Shown here: one piece after another, positions 43,704 to 52,331 of the stretch
Layout: every line of letters begins with the position of its first letter
Position numbering within the stretch: the first letter of the stretch is position 1
NCBI GenBank assembly: GCA_038889235.1
Contig: JAWAHN010000001.1
Location: 716,499 to 780,498 of the forward strand
Source of the DNA: Candidatus Jordarchaeales archaeon
Lineage (GTDB): Archaea; Asgardarchaeota; Jordiarchaeia; Jordiarchaeales; Freyrarchaeaceae
DNA: 64,000 bases
Direction: 5' to 3'
Position numbers and translations under genes: made by a program
The notes under the pieces: model-generated
What the model was told of the DNA's origin: nothing
Databases searched by the model: none
The model's input: only the letters and a program-made list of their open reading frames with translations

Positions 43704-44303
43704 TTAAGTTATTATTTTCCTACGTTTCCTTTCCTTAAAAATAGTGTCTTTCCGCCTGTACAATTTTTTAACCATATTGGGCGACAATTTTGCGAACTTA
43801 AGTAGTTTTATAAAAACAGACTTGTTCGGCTTGGATGACACTTCAAGAGGGAGTGCTTCGTATCCGTCACTCGTAACTCTATAAATGCTGCAACTTTTCC
43901 CATTGATTCCGGACCTTTTATATTCCATCGGGTCGACAATTAGAGCAACCGCGTATGGAAAAAGCGATTGGTAAACGCGTTGAGTTTCAATGTCAGTTAT
44001 CGACATGAAATCTGCGCCCATCCCGGGATGACTATGCCACCATCCAACTATGACACTTTTAACTTCTCCTAGCTTATCTGTTAGTTCAGCCATAGAGCCG
44101 AAATCCAAAACTACACATGTCCTTCTACTTTCTCCACGTACCCAGACGCTATCAACTATTATAACACGGTCGTTCTCCACGCGTCCCAGGAGGAAGCCAG
44201 CTATTTCAACGTCACGGTTATCAAGTGCTGCACGAAGTATTTTAGATAACGCCACTTGAGAAAGGATAACTCTCAACGCCGCCGCCCTCACTAAATGAAT
44301 CAA
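43704..44303 (-). CDS. JAMM/MPN+ metalloprotease-like protein (Rpn11-related)
   Basis: 199 residues. The MPN+ motif is complete: an upstream glutamate or equivalent in IAGFLLGRVENDRVIIV, the H-x-H in VIVGWWHSHPGMGADFMSITD with the following serine and aspartate, giving a zinc-binding deubiquitinase-like site. The tail is highly basic (KLYRRKDTIFKERKRRKIIT). In Asgard archaea JAMM proteins belong to ubiquitin-like systems; no ubiquitin, E1 or E2 is in this window. The start is ATG 44303, or TTG at 44276 downstream of GTGAGG. Confidence 0.8.
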   Translation of the reverse strand: MIHLVRAAALRVILSQVALSKILRAALDNRDVEIAGFLLGRVENDRVIIVDSVWVRGESRRTCVVLDFGSMAELTDKLGEVKSVIVGWWHSHPGMGADFMSITDIETQRVYQSLFPYAVALIVDPMEYKRSGINGKSCSIYRVTSDGYEALPLEVSSKPNKSVFIKLLKFAKLSPNMVKKLYRRKDTIFKERKRRKIIT

Positions 44304-44350
44304 TACATAATTGTTTAACGCTTGTCCACTTAAATTTTTTAAAGCGAAAC

Positions 44351-44359
44351 ATTAATAAA
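44351..44359 (+). promoter_or_regulatory. TATA-like element upstream of tRNA-Glu
   Basis: GCGAAACATTAATAAACGAC places ATTAATAAA 28 nt before the first base of tRNA-Glu, with GCGAAAC as a BRE-like element. The position is right; the sequence is a modest match. Confidence 0.45.
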
Positions 44360-44387
44360 CGACACTTTTAACCGGAATTACTCGAGT

Positions 44388-44524
44388 GCCTCGGTGGTGT
44401 AGCCACCCTATAGGCTGCAACGGCCAAGCATAAGGGGCTCAAGGTTCATAACCTGCCCACTCGACCCCTAGACCCGGGTTAGTCTTTAAGGACTAAGGGA
44501 ATTCAAATCCCGGCCGAGGCACCA
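44388..44524 (+). tRNA. tRNA-Glu (CUC) with three inferred introns, CCA encoded
   Basis: Acceptor GCCTCGG pairs with CCGAGGC, then A73 and CCA. Inserts: 44405-44421 (D-loop, 17 nt), 44441-44460 (anticodon loop, 20 nt, at about 34/35) and 44479-44501 (T-arm, 23 nt). The spliced anticodon arm is AGGGG-CTCTCGA-CCCCT, anticodon CUC. The spliced T-arm is CCGGG-TTCAAAT-CCCGG. The T-arm insert forms a perfect TTAGTC/GACTAA stem. The D-loop insert resembles that of tRNA-Asp (both contain AGGCTG then AAC). Confidence 0.9.
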
Positions 44525-44637
44525 CTTCCTTTTCTCGTAACAAAAGGCTGTCATTAAGTGACATTCCGTTTAACTAATAAATACAGGAAAACATTATTAT
44601 GTGTATTTTGAGGTTAAAATAAGGAAGGGGGCTAACT

Positions 44638-45099
44638 GTGCAAAACGAGAAACGCTCCTTTTCCATTTTGGACATCGCTATGAGAGAAATAGTCACCTGC
44701 AACGAGGACGACAGCTTGAGCAAGGTAGCTCAACTTATGGTCGACAACTGGGTGAGCAGCGTATTTGTTGTTAACCATGAGGGGAAGATCGTAGGAATAA
44801 TAACAGATGGAGCAATATTTAGATTGATAGCAAAAGAAGAAGACCCGCGGAAATATAAAGCCAAAGACATAATGTTTCGTGACATAATTACTGTTAGCGA
44901 AAACGCATCGCTTGATGAAATCAAAGATTTGTTCGAAAAAACTAAGATAAAAAGGGTCGGAGTAGTCGACAAAAATGGAAATATTATCGGAGTAATAAGT
45001 AAGAAATGGATTAATGGATTTAAGAGATATGCGCGCTACTATAACATAGAACTTCAACCCGTATCTTCACCGTCCCAAGACAAAACGGAACAATACTAA
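44638..45099 (+). CDS. CBS-domain-pair protein
   Basis: 153 residues, GTG start after a G-rich site. Two CBS motifs form one Bateman module: residues 10-60 (IAMREIVTCNEDDSLSKVAQ, VVNHEGKIVGIITDGAIFRL) and residues 75-125 (AKDIMFRDIITVSENASLDE, VVDKNGNIIGVIS). Bateman modules bind adenine nucleotides. The gene lies 19 nt upstream of the orphan protein at 45119, so the two are probably co-transcribed. Confidence 0.85.
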   Translation: MQNEKRSFSILDIAMREIVTCNEDDSLSKVAQLMVDNWVSSVFVVNHEGKIVGIITDGAIFRLIAKEEDPRKYKAKDIMFRDIITVSENASLDEIKDLFEKTKIKRVGVVDKNGNIIGVISKKWINGFKRYARYYNIELQPVSSPSQDKTEQY

Positions 45100-45118
45100 G
45101 GTACATTGAGGGTTAAGG

Positions 45119-46228
45119 ATGGTTGAACGATCGCCAGGCTCCCCGGCTAATGAAGACGTAGAGATGATTTCTCTGGAGAATAGAGAAGGAAGTGATGAAA
45201 CTATTTTCTATACGAGAAGTTTCTTCCCATACGAGTTCGTTGAAATATATTTATGCTGTTTTCACGAGACAAAGGGGCACTTAATACTTTTTGCCATACC
45301 TAACGAGCTGAAGAAAAACAAATCAATCATTAGGCTCCTCCAACGACATCCCGTTTGGTGGTTGGATGCTAACGAATTTAAGGAAAACGTGGATCACATC
45401 GACATGGAATTCGGCGGGAAAGTGTATTCTGCAACGAAATTTACTGCGAAATCCCTTAGGAAAAAAGAGAGAGCGGGTACAATAGAGTCAGAAGAAGTTT
45501 TCGTGCTCATAGTAAGCACTCCCGCTGCTGTAGCAAAACCCCTGGGTGAAGAACTTCTCAAAGTACTAAAAGAGAAAATACAAGAGAAAATGCACGAAAG
45601 CCTTTATATACTTATTTTAGCTGAAGAAGCTAATTTCAAGCCTATTAAAAGCGAGAAAGACAGAGAGATAATAGAGGAGGGCAAACGAGTAACAGCTATG
45701 CTAGAAGAAATATGTGCCTCAGCGATACCTGAGATCTCTCGAAAAATTGTGGAGTCACTTCAGTTTGATGCTGAAAAACAAAAAAGTCTTGTTTACTTTA
45801 TTCTCAGTCAAATTTACAAAGAGCAAAAACCAGTAAGAAGCGTCACTCTCTCTGAAGCGACAACGAAACAGAACCAAGTTGAACTGGTGCGTGAAAACCC
45901 TGTGGAGTTGGAGAGTATAGAGCTTATTGATCACGGGAAAAAACTTAAGATAACAATTAAAAATTCTTCTGAAAAAGGGCTCGAAAACATTAGAATAACA
46001 ATAAGTCACATACAAGATTTCTTTGAAACTTACTCGTGGTCAACTAATGTGGAGTTATGGTTCCCGCTAGAAAGCCTCGTCTTTGTTTTTCCGCGAGTAG
46101 ACAATAATGGAGAGTATATAGTTAAGGTAGAAAATGCGACAAGAAACCTTCTGCTAAAAAGAATATCGGTGAAGGAACTGTTGAAAAAAGGAAAAGGCGA
46201 AGTAGAAAGAATAGAAGACATATATTAG
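45119..46228 (+). CDS. Uncharacterised protein sharing C-terminal beta domain with the FrhB/Rag operon
   Basis: 369 residues, ATG start with GAGGG upstream. Residues 1-255 match nothing I recognise: a mixed domain with FYTRSFFPYEFVEIYLCCFH and a helical stretch (LLKVLKEKIQEKMHESLYIL). The last 105 residues (ISHIQDFFETYSWSTNVELW, then PRVDNNGEYIVKV and LKRISVKELLKKGKGE) are closely similar to the tail of the FrhB-like protein at 36540-38039. The shared domain suggests a common partner. It follows the CBS protein after a short gap. Confidence 0.6.
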   Translation: MVERSPGSPANEDVEMISLENREGSDETIFYTRSFFPYEFVEIYLCCFHETKGHLILFAIPNELKKNKSIIRLLQRHPVWWLDANEFKENVDHIDMEFGGKVYSATKFTAKSLRKKERAGTIESEEVFVLIVSTPAAVAKPLGEELLKVLKEKIQEKMHESLYILILAEEANFKPIKSEKDREIIEEGKRVTAMLEEICASAIPEISRKIVESLQFDAEKQKSLVYFILSQIYKEQKPVRSVTLSEATTKQNQVELVRENPVELESIELIDHGKKLKITIKNSSEKGLENIRITISHIQDFFETYSWSTNVELWFPLESLVFVFPRVDNNGEYIVKVENATRNLLLKRISVKELLKKGKGEVERIEDIY

Positions 46229-46286
46229 GTTGAGCGCAGAAGCAGATGACAGAAAGATTTTTCTTTAACACAGCGACGGGCGAACG

Positions 46287-47576
46287 CTACATTACCTCAA
46301 GCACTTTTCCTGTTCCTTGGGGAGCTACTATTTCTCCATGTTCCATTACAATAACGCCGTTAACTATCGTTATTTCGGGTTTTCCTTTCGTCTTCCATCC
46401 TTCGAAGGGTGAATATTTGGCCTTCGAATAGAACTTTTCAGGTTTAATTTTATCCTTTTTCTTCAAGTCAATAATAGTTAGATCTGCGTCATATCCTTCC
46501 TCTATTCTTCCCTTGTTTTCAATTCTGAAGAGCCGAGAAGGGTTTTCGGAGAAAACTTCAACTAACTTTTGTAAAGTTATCCTTCCTTTATTAAGTTGAG
46601 TTAACATTAATGGGAGGGTAGTTTCTAGTCCTGGAAATCCTGGTGCCGCTTCATTGAGCCGTGCTTCTTTCTCGTCCTTTAGATGAGGAGCGTGATCACT
46701 TGCAAGCACATCAATTGTTCCATCGTTGAGAGCTGTCCAAAGAGCCTTTATATCCTCGTTACTCCTTAGAGGGGGGAGAACCTTTAAAAGAGAACCCTTT
46801 TTCTCCAGGGCTTCTTGGGATAGCAAAAGGTGGTGGGGGGTTACCTCACATGAAAAATGGGGAAAAAAGAGTTTCATTTTCTTTACAATCTCTATGGTAG
46901 ACTTCGATGTGATGTGGCACAAGTGTAATTGGCAACTCGTTTTGATTGCCATCTCTATGTACAGTAGGGCGGCTGTTGTTTCTATGTAGGAAGAGTGTAA
47001 TTGAAGGAAGCTGCGGGGGGAGTTGTAGGTTTCTTCTACTGGGAGCTCGGGGTGAACGGCCACTGGTTTTCGGTTTAAGGCAGCGGCTTCGAAGAATGAA
47101 CGTAGAAGAGAAGATTTTTCTCTCAAAATTTCAGGGTAAACTTTGAAGGCTATTATGCCTTCGTGGATTATTTCCTTAACTTCTTCGGGTTTATGAGGGA
47201 AGAGAGCATAGAACCCGACGTTAACGACGGATTTCCGGCCGGCAATACGCTTCTTCATTTTTATTACTTCAGCGGAGTCCGTCCTAGGAATAGTGTTTGG
47301 CATATCTAAAACTGTTGTTATTCCACCTGCTGCAGCCGCGCATGTTCCAGTGTAATAATCTTCTTTGTACGTTTGATTTAGATCCCTCAAATGGACGTGT
47401 ACATCTATTAGTCCAGGTAGAACCACCTTATGCCTTGCGTCTACGATTCTTTCTCCAGTGCCTTGGAATTGTTTGCAGACCTTGACTATCCTGCCGGAAG
47501 ATATTACTATTTCTCCTTCCACAATATGCTTTCTCCAGAAGAACCTGGCATTTCGTATCACGAGATCAGGCTGCAA
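46287..47576 (-). CDS. pyrC: Dihydroorotase
   Basis: 429 residues, TTG start. Cyclises carbamoyl aspartate to dihydroorotate in pyrimidine synthesis. Amidohydrolase signature VLPGLIDVHVHLRDLNQTYK supplies the first metal histidines. GGITTVLDMPNTIPRT, HLCHITSKSTIEIVKK, CEVTPHHLLLSQE and LASDHAPHLKDEKEARLNEA follow, with the catalytic aspartate in SDHAPH. The tail ends FEGWKTKGKPEITIVNGVIV. It lies 18 nt downstream of the four-CBS protein and is co-transcribed with it. A hydantoinase or allantoinase is less likely. Confidence 0.88.
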   Translation of the reverse strand: MQPDLVIRNARFFWRKHIVEGEIVISSGRIVKVCKQFQGTGERIVDARHKVVLPGLIDVHVHLRDLNQTYKEDYYTGTCAAAAGGITTVLDMPNTIPRTDSAEVIKMKKRIAGRKSVVNVGFYALFPHKPEEVKEIIHEGIIAFKVYPEILREKSSLLRSFFEAAALNRKPVAVHPELPVEETYNSPRSFLQLHSSYIETTAALLYIEMAIKTSCQLHLCHITSKSTIEIVKKMKLFFPHFSCEVTPHHLLLSQEALEKKGSLLKVLPPLRSNEDIKALWTALNDGTIDVLASDHAPHLKDEKEARLNEAAPGFPGLETTLPLMLTQLNKGRITLQKLVEVFSENPSRLFRIENKGRIEEGYDADLTIIDLKKKDKIKPEKFYSKAKYSPFEGWKTKGKPEITIVNGVIVMEHGEIVAPQGTGKVLEVM

Positions 47577-47594
47577 TGCGAGACACCCTAGATC

Positions 47595-48395
47595 TTAAGG
47601 AAGCGAGAACCTGTTAGCCACTAGTCTCGTAAAGTCTGTTTTGGTGATTATTCCAACAAGGCGGCCCTCTTTACTTACTACGGGTGCTGCTTTGATCCGT
47701 TCTTTAACAAATTTTTCAACGGCAGAACTTATCTTTTCATCAGGCAAAAGGGGGGGTATCATTTTCATGACATTTGAGACTTCTATCTGCTTTATGCGTG
47801 TATCTTGATATCTTTCCGGGACGGCGTCGCGAAACTCTGCAAGATACCTTGCAATCATTCCTTCTGTTACGAAGCCGACAAGTTGTCCACTTTCGATGAC
47901 TGGTAAGCTACTTATCCCTTTTTCGAGCATTATTCGTCTAGCATTTGTTATTTTCTCGTAAGGAGGTATCGTTATCGGGTTTGGAGTCATAAGCTGCGAA
48001 ACTGTGATCGTTTTCACCTTCGAACAAAGTTTGGTCATCGTAGACTTTGTAACCAAGCCCACCAATTCGTCTTTCTCTACCACAGGGAGACCCGATATCT
48101 TTTTTTCTATCATTATTTTCGCTGCGTCTACAACATCCAGTTCGGGAGGAATCGTTATCGGATTAAGAGTCATGGCGCTTGAAACATGTATGCTCGACGC
48201 TTGGAGAGTCCCTATTCTACTAGAACCCAACCTGTCAAGTATGTCCCTCTCCGTTAGTATGCCGACAAGCTTCCCGTTATTCAATACTAATAGGCGGGAA
48301 ACTCTGTTTTTCACCATTAACTCTATTGCGAAGGAGAGAGAGGCGTCTTTATCAACAACGATAAGGTCTCTAGTCATAACCTCCTTGACTAACAA
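47595..48395 (-). CDS. Four-CBS-domain regulatory protein
   Basis: 266 residues built of four CBS repeats: motifs KEVMTRDLIVVDKDASLSFA, SSAMTLNPITIPPELDVVDA, SQLMTPNPITIPPYEKITNA and VSNVMKMIPPLLPDEKISSA, each followed by a G[IKRL]L[VI]G-type strand. Two Bateman modules suggest nucleotide-dependent regulation. There is no enzymatic domain. It precedes pyrC in the same operon, so control of pyrimidine synthesis is a guess. TTG start (GGGTGAAC upstream). Confidence 0.82.
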   Translation of the reverse strand: MLVKEVMTRDLIVVDKDASLSFAIELMVKNRVSRLLVLNNGKLVGILTERDILDRLGSSRIGTLQASSIHVSSAMTLNPITIPPELDVVDAAKIMIEKKISGLPVVEKDELVGLVTKSTMTKLCSKVKTITVSQLMTPNPITIPPYEKITNARRIMLEKGISSLPVIESGQLVGFVTEGMIARYLAEFRDAVPERYQDTRIKQIEVSNVMKMIPPLLPDEKISSAVEKFVKERIKAAPVVSKEGRLVGIITKTDFTRLVANRFSLP

Positions 48396-48526
48396 GAAAG
48401 TTCACCCTTGTAAGTAAACATTTTTTTCGATATTCCTTGAACAAAGTTTTTATTAAAATCTTTTGAAAGACAACGGACATGTTGTGTTTTTATACGCTTT
48501 GTAAGCAACTCTTAAGGGGAGTATGG

Positions 48527-50971
48527 ATGACCTTATGGTCAAACTATGTCTATGGAGCTTTAATCATAACTTTACTAACCTTCTGTGTTTTATATGTAAG
48601 AGCGAGAAAAACTTATGTGGGAAGTTTCAGTAAGGGGGTGTACTACAAGCACTTTAAATGGGTTTTAGCGGCAGCTCTTAAAGTTGCCTACCTACCTATT
48701 CAAACAGCCCATAAAGGTGACAAGGGAGGCGAGCAGCAGTTCTTCCATCATTTCCAGCATTTTGTATCAATGTGGCAAGAAATAGATGAGGCAAGCTACG
48801 AGTTGAAAGTAACTGGAAAAGAGGTAGCAGTATTCTTCCACATTTTTGGTAAAAGTCTTTCGTTGTCTAGGGCTGCTAAAAAATTAAAGAAAAACATATT
48901 GTCTGTTAAGACGAGTTTAGAGACACGTTTTCCAGGACTTGTTCTTTCACCCATAACGTCAGACGAAGTTAAGGAAGTCTTTAAGTTGCATCATGGAAGA
49001 CCGGTCTCTGCTAAGAAAAAGATATTGAACGTAAAGCTCCCCGACGGAGAAAATAAGATCTGTGTTTTAATGCTTACAAAAAATGTTGATCAGTTCCATG
49101 GTGGGATAAGTCAGATAGATATGCTCGCCAGAAGTCTCATTCAGCTTGACGCTAATGTTAGCTTTGTGGTTTGTTTTAAACCTATAAAGAAAAAGTTTCT
49201 ATTGAAACACAATAAAGATGATCAAGTGCAGGCTGAAAAAGCAACAGGGTTGTGGAATACGTCATGTTACGTATTACTTGAGTTAACTAATGATGATGAG
49301 CTGGAGCTTAAAGTCTTACGACTTAAAAACATTCTATCAACAGTTTTTTCTGGTCCGACAGAAAAACCCGAGATAAAGGTGTTGCGAGGACGTACCTTAA
49401 AGAGAAAATATTATACTCTTTCGATGAGAGGATTTTTAGGAAAATCGTTTGAAATTACAAGCATAAAACTTTCAGCATTGACAGCTTTACCCGGAAAAGG
49501 AGTACCGGGTTTAAACTTAAGGGTCAAACCAGAGTTTAACATACCCCCTGAAAAACTGCTTCAGGGTGACGGTGTAAGAGTGGGATATGTCGTGTTTGAG
49601 GACAAAAAACTTTTCCCGTTTAACCTCAAACTAGAGCAGCTCAGAAAGGGTGTAGCGGTACTTGGAGCCATAGGTAGCGGAAAAACGCGAATGGTTATGA
49701 AGATTGCTAAAGATGTTATCGCCAATCACAAAATACCCGTACTTATATTTGAGAGCAAAGGAGAGTTCGCTTCCCTCATAAAGGAACTACCACCTGACGT
49801 ACTTGCCAAAACAATTATCTTGAGGCCAGGAAGCCCTTACGCGCCCTTAAAAATAAACTTATTTGACCCGGGCGACATGATCCCCGAGGAGTACGCTCGC
49901 CGTCTTTTCGGGTTACTCAGTGCTATTTTTCGTTCCCTGTTTAGAGAGGATAGTGAATTGACGGTTCAAATGGCGAGGGTACTAAACGAAGTACTCTTCG
50001 AAACTTTAAGAAGAGAAGAAACTAGAAGCATTGAAGGCTTCCTTCGAGTTCTAAAAGAGTATGCCAAGCGAGAAACACAAATTCCAAATGTATTGAGCAC
50101 GATCAATGCCTTAGAAGCAAGAATGAATATTTTCCTTAGAGGTATTCTTGGAGAAATATTTAATACCAAGAAATCTAATGTGAACATAGAGGACCTATTA
50201 GGAAACATGACTATAATAGATTTCAGTTACCTCTTTTCAAACGGAGGAAGCAAAGAAGATGCACAGTTGATAATGAATCTAGTGATGCTGCACGTTTTTC
50301 AAGCAGGGTTAAAGAGAATGAACGTAAACACTCTGTCACATTTGGTCATCGTTGACGACGCAAGATTCTTGATTCCAGAAGTCTTCGTAAGGCGTAGCAC
50401 AAGTGACACGACTGCAATCGAGGACATGATTACGCTTGAAAGAGGAAAGGGGCAGGGGCTGATACTTGTTTGCCAAGACCCTTCAGTGTCACGGATAGCA
50501 CTTGCAAATTGTAACACAAGGATAATTTTTAGGCTTTCATTTAAATCCCAATCCGAGGAAGAGTTCATTAGAATGTCGCTTAACCTTCCAGAGGAACAAA
50601 GAGAGTTCCTCCTAACACAGCCCAACCGTTCAGCGATAGTAAAAATCCCGGAGTTTCCGCACCCGTTCCCGATAGTAACAGAAGAATACGATATTATAGA
50701 AGTACCCCCAACAGTTATAGAAAGACACAACAAAACATATCACCCATATCTTTTCGGTGAAGAAGAAATTGATGTTGACAAGTTCCTAGAATGGATGGTG
50801 AGTGTAGGGCCTGTAACTTTTGAGGATGTGGCAAGGCAGATGAAAATTAGCATGAGCAATGCTATAAGAACTATAAGAGAGTTAGAAAGAAAAGGGTATG
50901 TAACAACAATGGAAAATGGACTGATCTTCATAAGGGATTCTTATAAAACGGGCGGTTTACATAGTTCCTAA
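48527..50971 (+). CDS. Membrane-anchored VirB4/HerA-like ATPase with C-terminal winged helix
   Basis: About 814 residues from ATG 48527 (AAGGGGAG upstream). One N-terminal transmembrane helix (YVYGALIITLLTFCVLYV). Residues 30-370 are a helical/beta region. The ATPase core starts with Walker A VAVLGAIGSGKTRMVMKIAK (around residue 380), then VLIFESKGEFASL, Walker B-like HLVIVDDARFLIP and LERGKGQGLILVCQDPS. A winged helix (GPVTFEDVARQMKISMSNAI) ends the protein. It resembles archaeal HerA/VirB4/TraG-like DNA- or protein-translocating ATPases. The protein at 1389-3764 is a likely inactive paralogue. Neighbours (CBS, PGK) give no context. Confidence 0.75.
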   Translation: MTLWSNYVYGALIITLLTFCVLYVRARKTYVGSFSKGVYYKHFKWVLAAALKVAYLPIQTAHKGDKGGEQQFFHHFQHFVSMWQEIDEASYELKVTGKEVAVFFHIFGKSLSLSRAAKKLKKNILSVKTSLETRFPGLVLSPITSDEVKEVFKLHHGRPVSAKKKILNVKLPDGENKICVLMLTKNVDQFHGGISQIDMLARSLIQLDANVSFVVCFKPIKKKFLLKHNKDDQVQAEKATGLWNTSCYVLLELTNDDELELKVLRLKNILSTVFSGPTEKPEIKVLRGRTLKRKYYTLSMRGFLGKSFEITSIKLSALTALPGKGVPGLNLRVKPEFNIPPEKLLQGDGVRVGYVVFEDKKLFPFNLKLEQLRKGVAVLGAIGSGKTRMVMKIAKDVIANHKIPVLIFESKGEFASLIKELPPDVLAKTIILRPGSPYAPLKINLFDPGDMIPEEYARRLFGLLSAIFRSLFREDSELTVQMARVLNEVLFETLRREETRSIEGFLRVLKEYAKRETQIPNVLSTINALEARMNIFLRGILGEIFNTKKSNVNIEDLLGNMTIIDFSYLFSNGGSKEDAQLIMNLVMLHVFQAGLKRMNVNTLSHLVIVDDARFLIPEVFVRRSTSDTTAIEDMITLERGKGQGLILVCQDPSVSRIALANCNTRIIFRLSFKSQSEEEFIRMSLNLPEEQREFLLTQPNRSAIVKIPEFPHPFPIVTEEYDIIEVPPTVIERHNKTYHPYLFGEEEIDVDKFLEWMVSVGPVTFEDVARQMKISMSNAIRTIRELERKGYVTTMENGLIFIRDSYKTGGLHSS

Positions 50972-52215
50972 GTTAAAGATTTCTCCTTAATGTAACGGGC
51001 ATATGCCTTCTTAAGAGCTTCTATTGCCGGAAGTTTTTCGCCAGCAAGGAAGGACAACATTGCTTTTCCGCCCGTGCTAATGTAATTTATTTTCGGCGAA
51101 ATATTGTACTTCTCTAGGACTTCAATTGTGTGACCTCCTCCGGCTAGGGAGAAACCTCGCGACTCGGCTATAGCGTTGAAGAGCTCCTTTGTTCCCTTAC
51201 TAAACCGTTCGTCCTCGTAAACTCCAGCCGGACCATTCACCACTATTGTTCCTGCTTCATGCAAGATCTTCGTAAAACACGTGATGCTCTGCTCACCCAA
51301 ATCTTTTACTTGAGCATTCTGAGGAAGAGAGTCGATGTCAACCTCCACTCGTTCACCGTTCAAGTCTACGGCAAAATCAGATGGAAGCACTATTTTATCA
51401 CCGAAATCGTTCATTAAGCCGCGTATTTTGTCAAAATACTCCGGCACGCCCTTAGAAATTAACAGCCTTTTATTAACTTCCCCTACATCAATTCCCTTTG
51501 CCGCTGCAAAAGCAACTGCTAAAAGTCCTGCTATCAGTAGTTTGTCAGCAATATCTTTTCTCAAAACGTTTTCTGCAACCTTAAAGCTGTCGTCGATTTT
51601 CGATCCTCCAAGGAGGTACACGCAGGGTCGCTTGGGGTTATTCATAACACTTGAAAGAACGTTTACTTCAGATTCCATCAGCCTTCCTGCCGCCGACGGA
51701 AGAACTTCAGTAAAAGCAACAAGCGATACATGGTCACGGTGCGCTGCTGGAAAAGCATCATTGACAAAAAAGTCAGATACTGCAGAGAGACTTTTAACTA
51801 AATTCGTCTTTAATTGCTCACTGATCTTTTTAACTTTCGTTTCCTCACCAACAAACCTAACATTTTCAAGAAGGAGAATCTCGGAAGGTTTTAAGTTCTT
51901 AATAGCGGAAATCGCTTTATCCCCGCAAACATCGTCAACATACTTAATGTTAATGCCAAGAAGCTCGCTTGCAGTTTCAGCGTGACGTTTCAGCGGCACG
52001 AAGTCACTTTCTCCCTCTCGACCTTGATGCGAAAGAGCCACCACTTTTGCACCTTTCTCTGCAAGTTCAATTAAAGTTTCACCATGACGCTTTATCTTAA
52101 AAGTTTCTTTAAGTGAACCCGTCTCTGGGTCTATAGGTGAATTTATATCTATTCTAACAAGGACAGTTTTACCGTCAAAGTTAAAATCATCTAACGTAAA
52201 AAACTCTTTGCCCAT
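50968..52215 (-). CDS. pgk: Phosphoglycerate kinase
   Basis: 415 residues, ATG start after GAGGAGG. Motifs: TVLVRIDINSPIDPETGSLK, VVALSHQGREGESDF, LLLENVRFVGEE, VNDAFPAAHRDHVSLVAF, YLLGGSKIDDSFKVAENVL, VVNGPAGVYEDERF and LAGGGHTIEVLEKY. It interconverts 1,3-bisphosphoglycerate and 3-phosphoglycerate with ATP. The 3' end touches the end of the ATPase gene on the other strand. Together with apgM at 53.5 kb it covers lower glycolysis. Confidence 0.95.
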   Translation of the reverse strand: MGKEFFTLDDFNFDGKTVLVRIDINSPIDPETGSLKETFKIKRHGETLIELAEKGAKVVALSHQGREGESDFVPLKRHAETASELLGINIKYVDDVCGDKAISAIKNLKPSEILLLENVRFVGEETKVKKISEQLKTNLVKSLSAVSDFFVNDAFPAAHRDHVSLVAFTEVLPSAAGRLMESEVNVLSSVMNNPKRPCVYLLGGSKIDDSFKVAENVLRKDIADKLLIAGLLAVAFAAAKGIDVGEVNKRLLISKGVPEYFDKIRGLMNDFGDKIVLPSDFAVDLNGERVEVDIDSLPQNAQVKDLGEQSITCFTKILHEAGTIVVNGPAGVYEDERFSKGTKELFNAIAESRGFSLAGGGHTIEVLEKYNISPKINYISTGGKAMLSFLAGEKLPAIEALKKAYARYIKEKSLT

Positions 52216-52331
52216 GAGAAAACCTCCTCACCCAGAGACTGGGTGATTAAGGATTCTTCACTATTTAAAAATTTTTTCAAAACATAAAGAAGTGAAGAAG
52301 GAGGAAGTGAAAGCTTACGGAGGGATGAACA

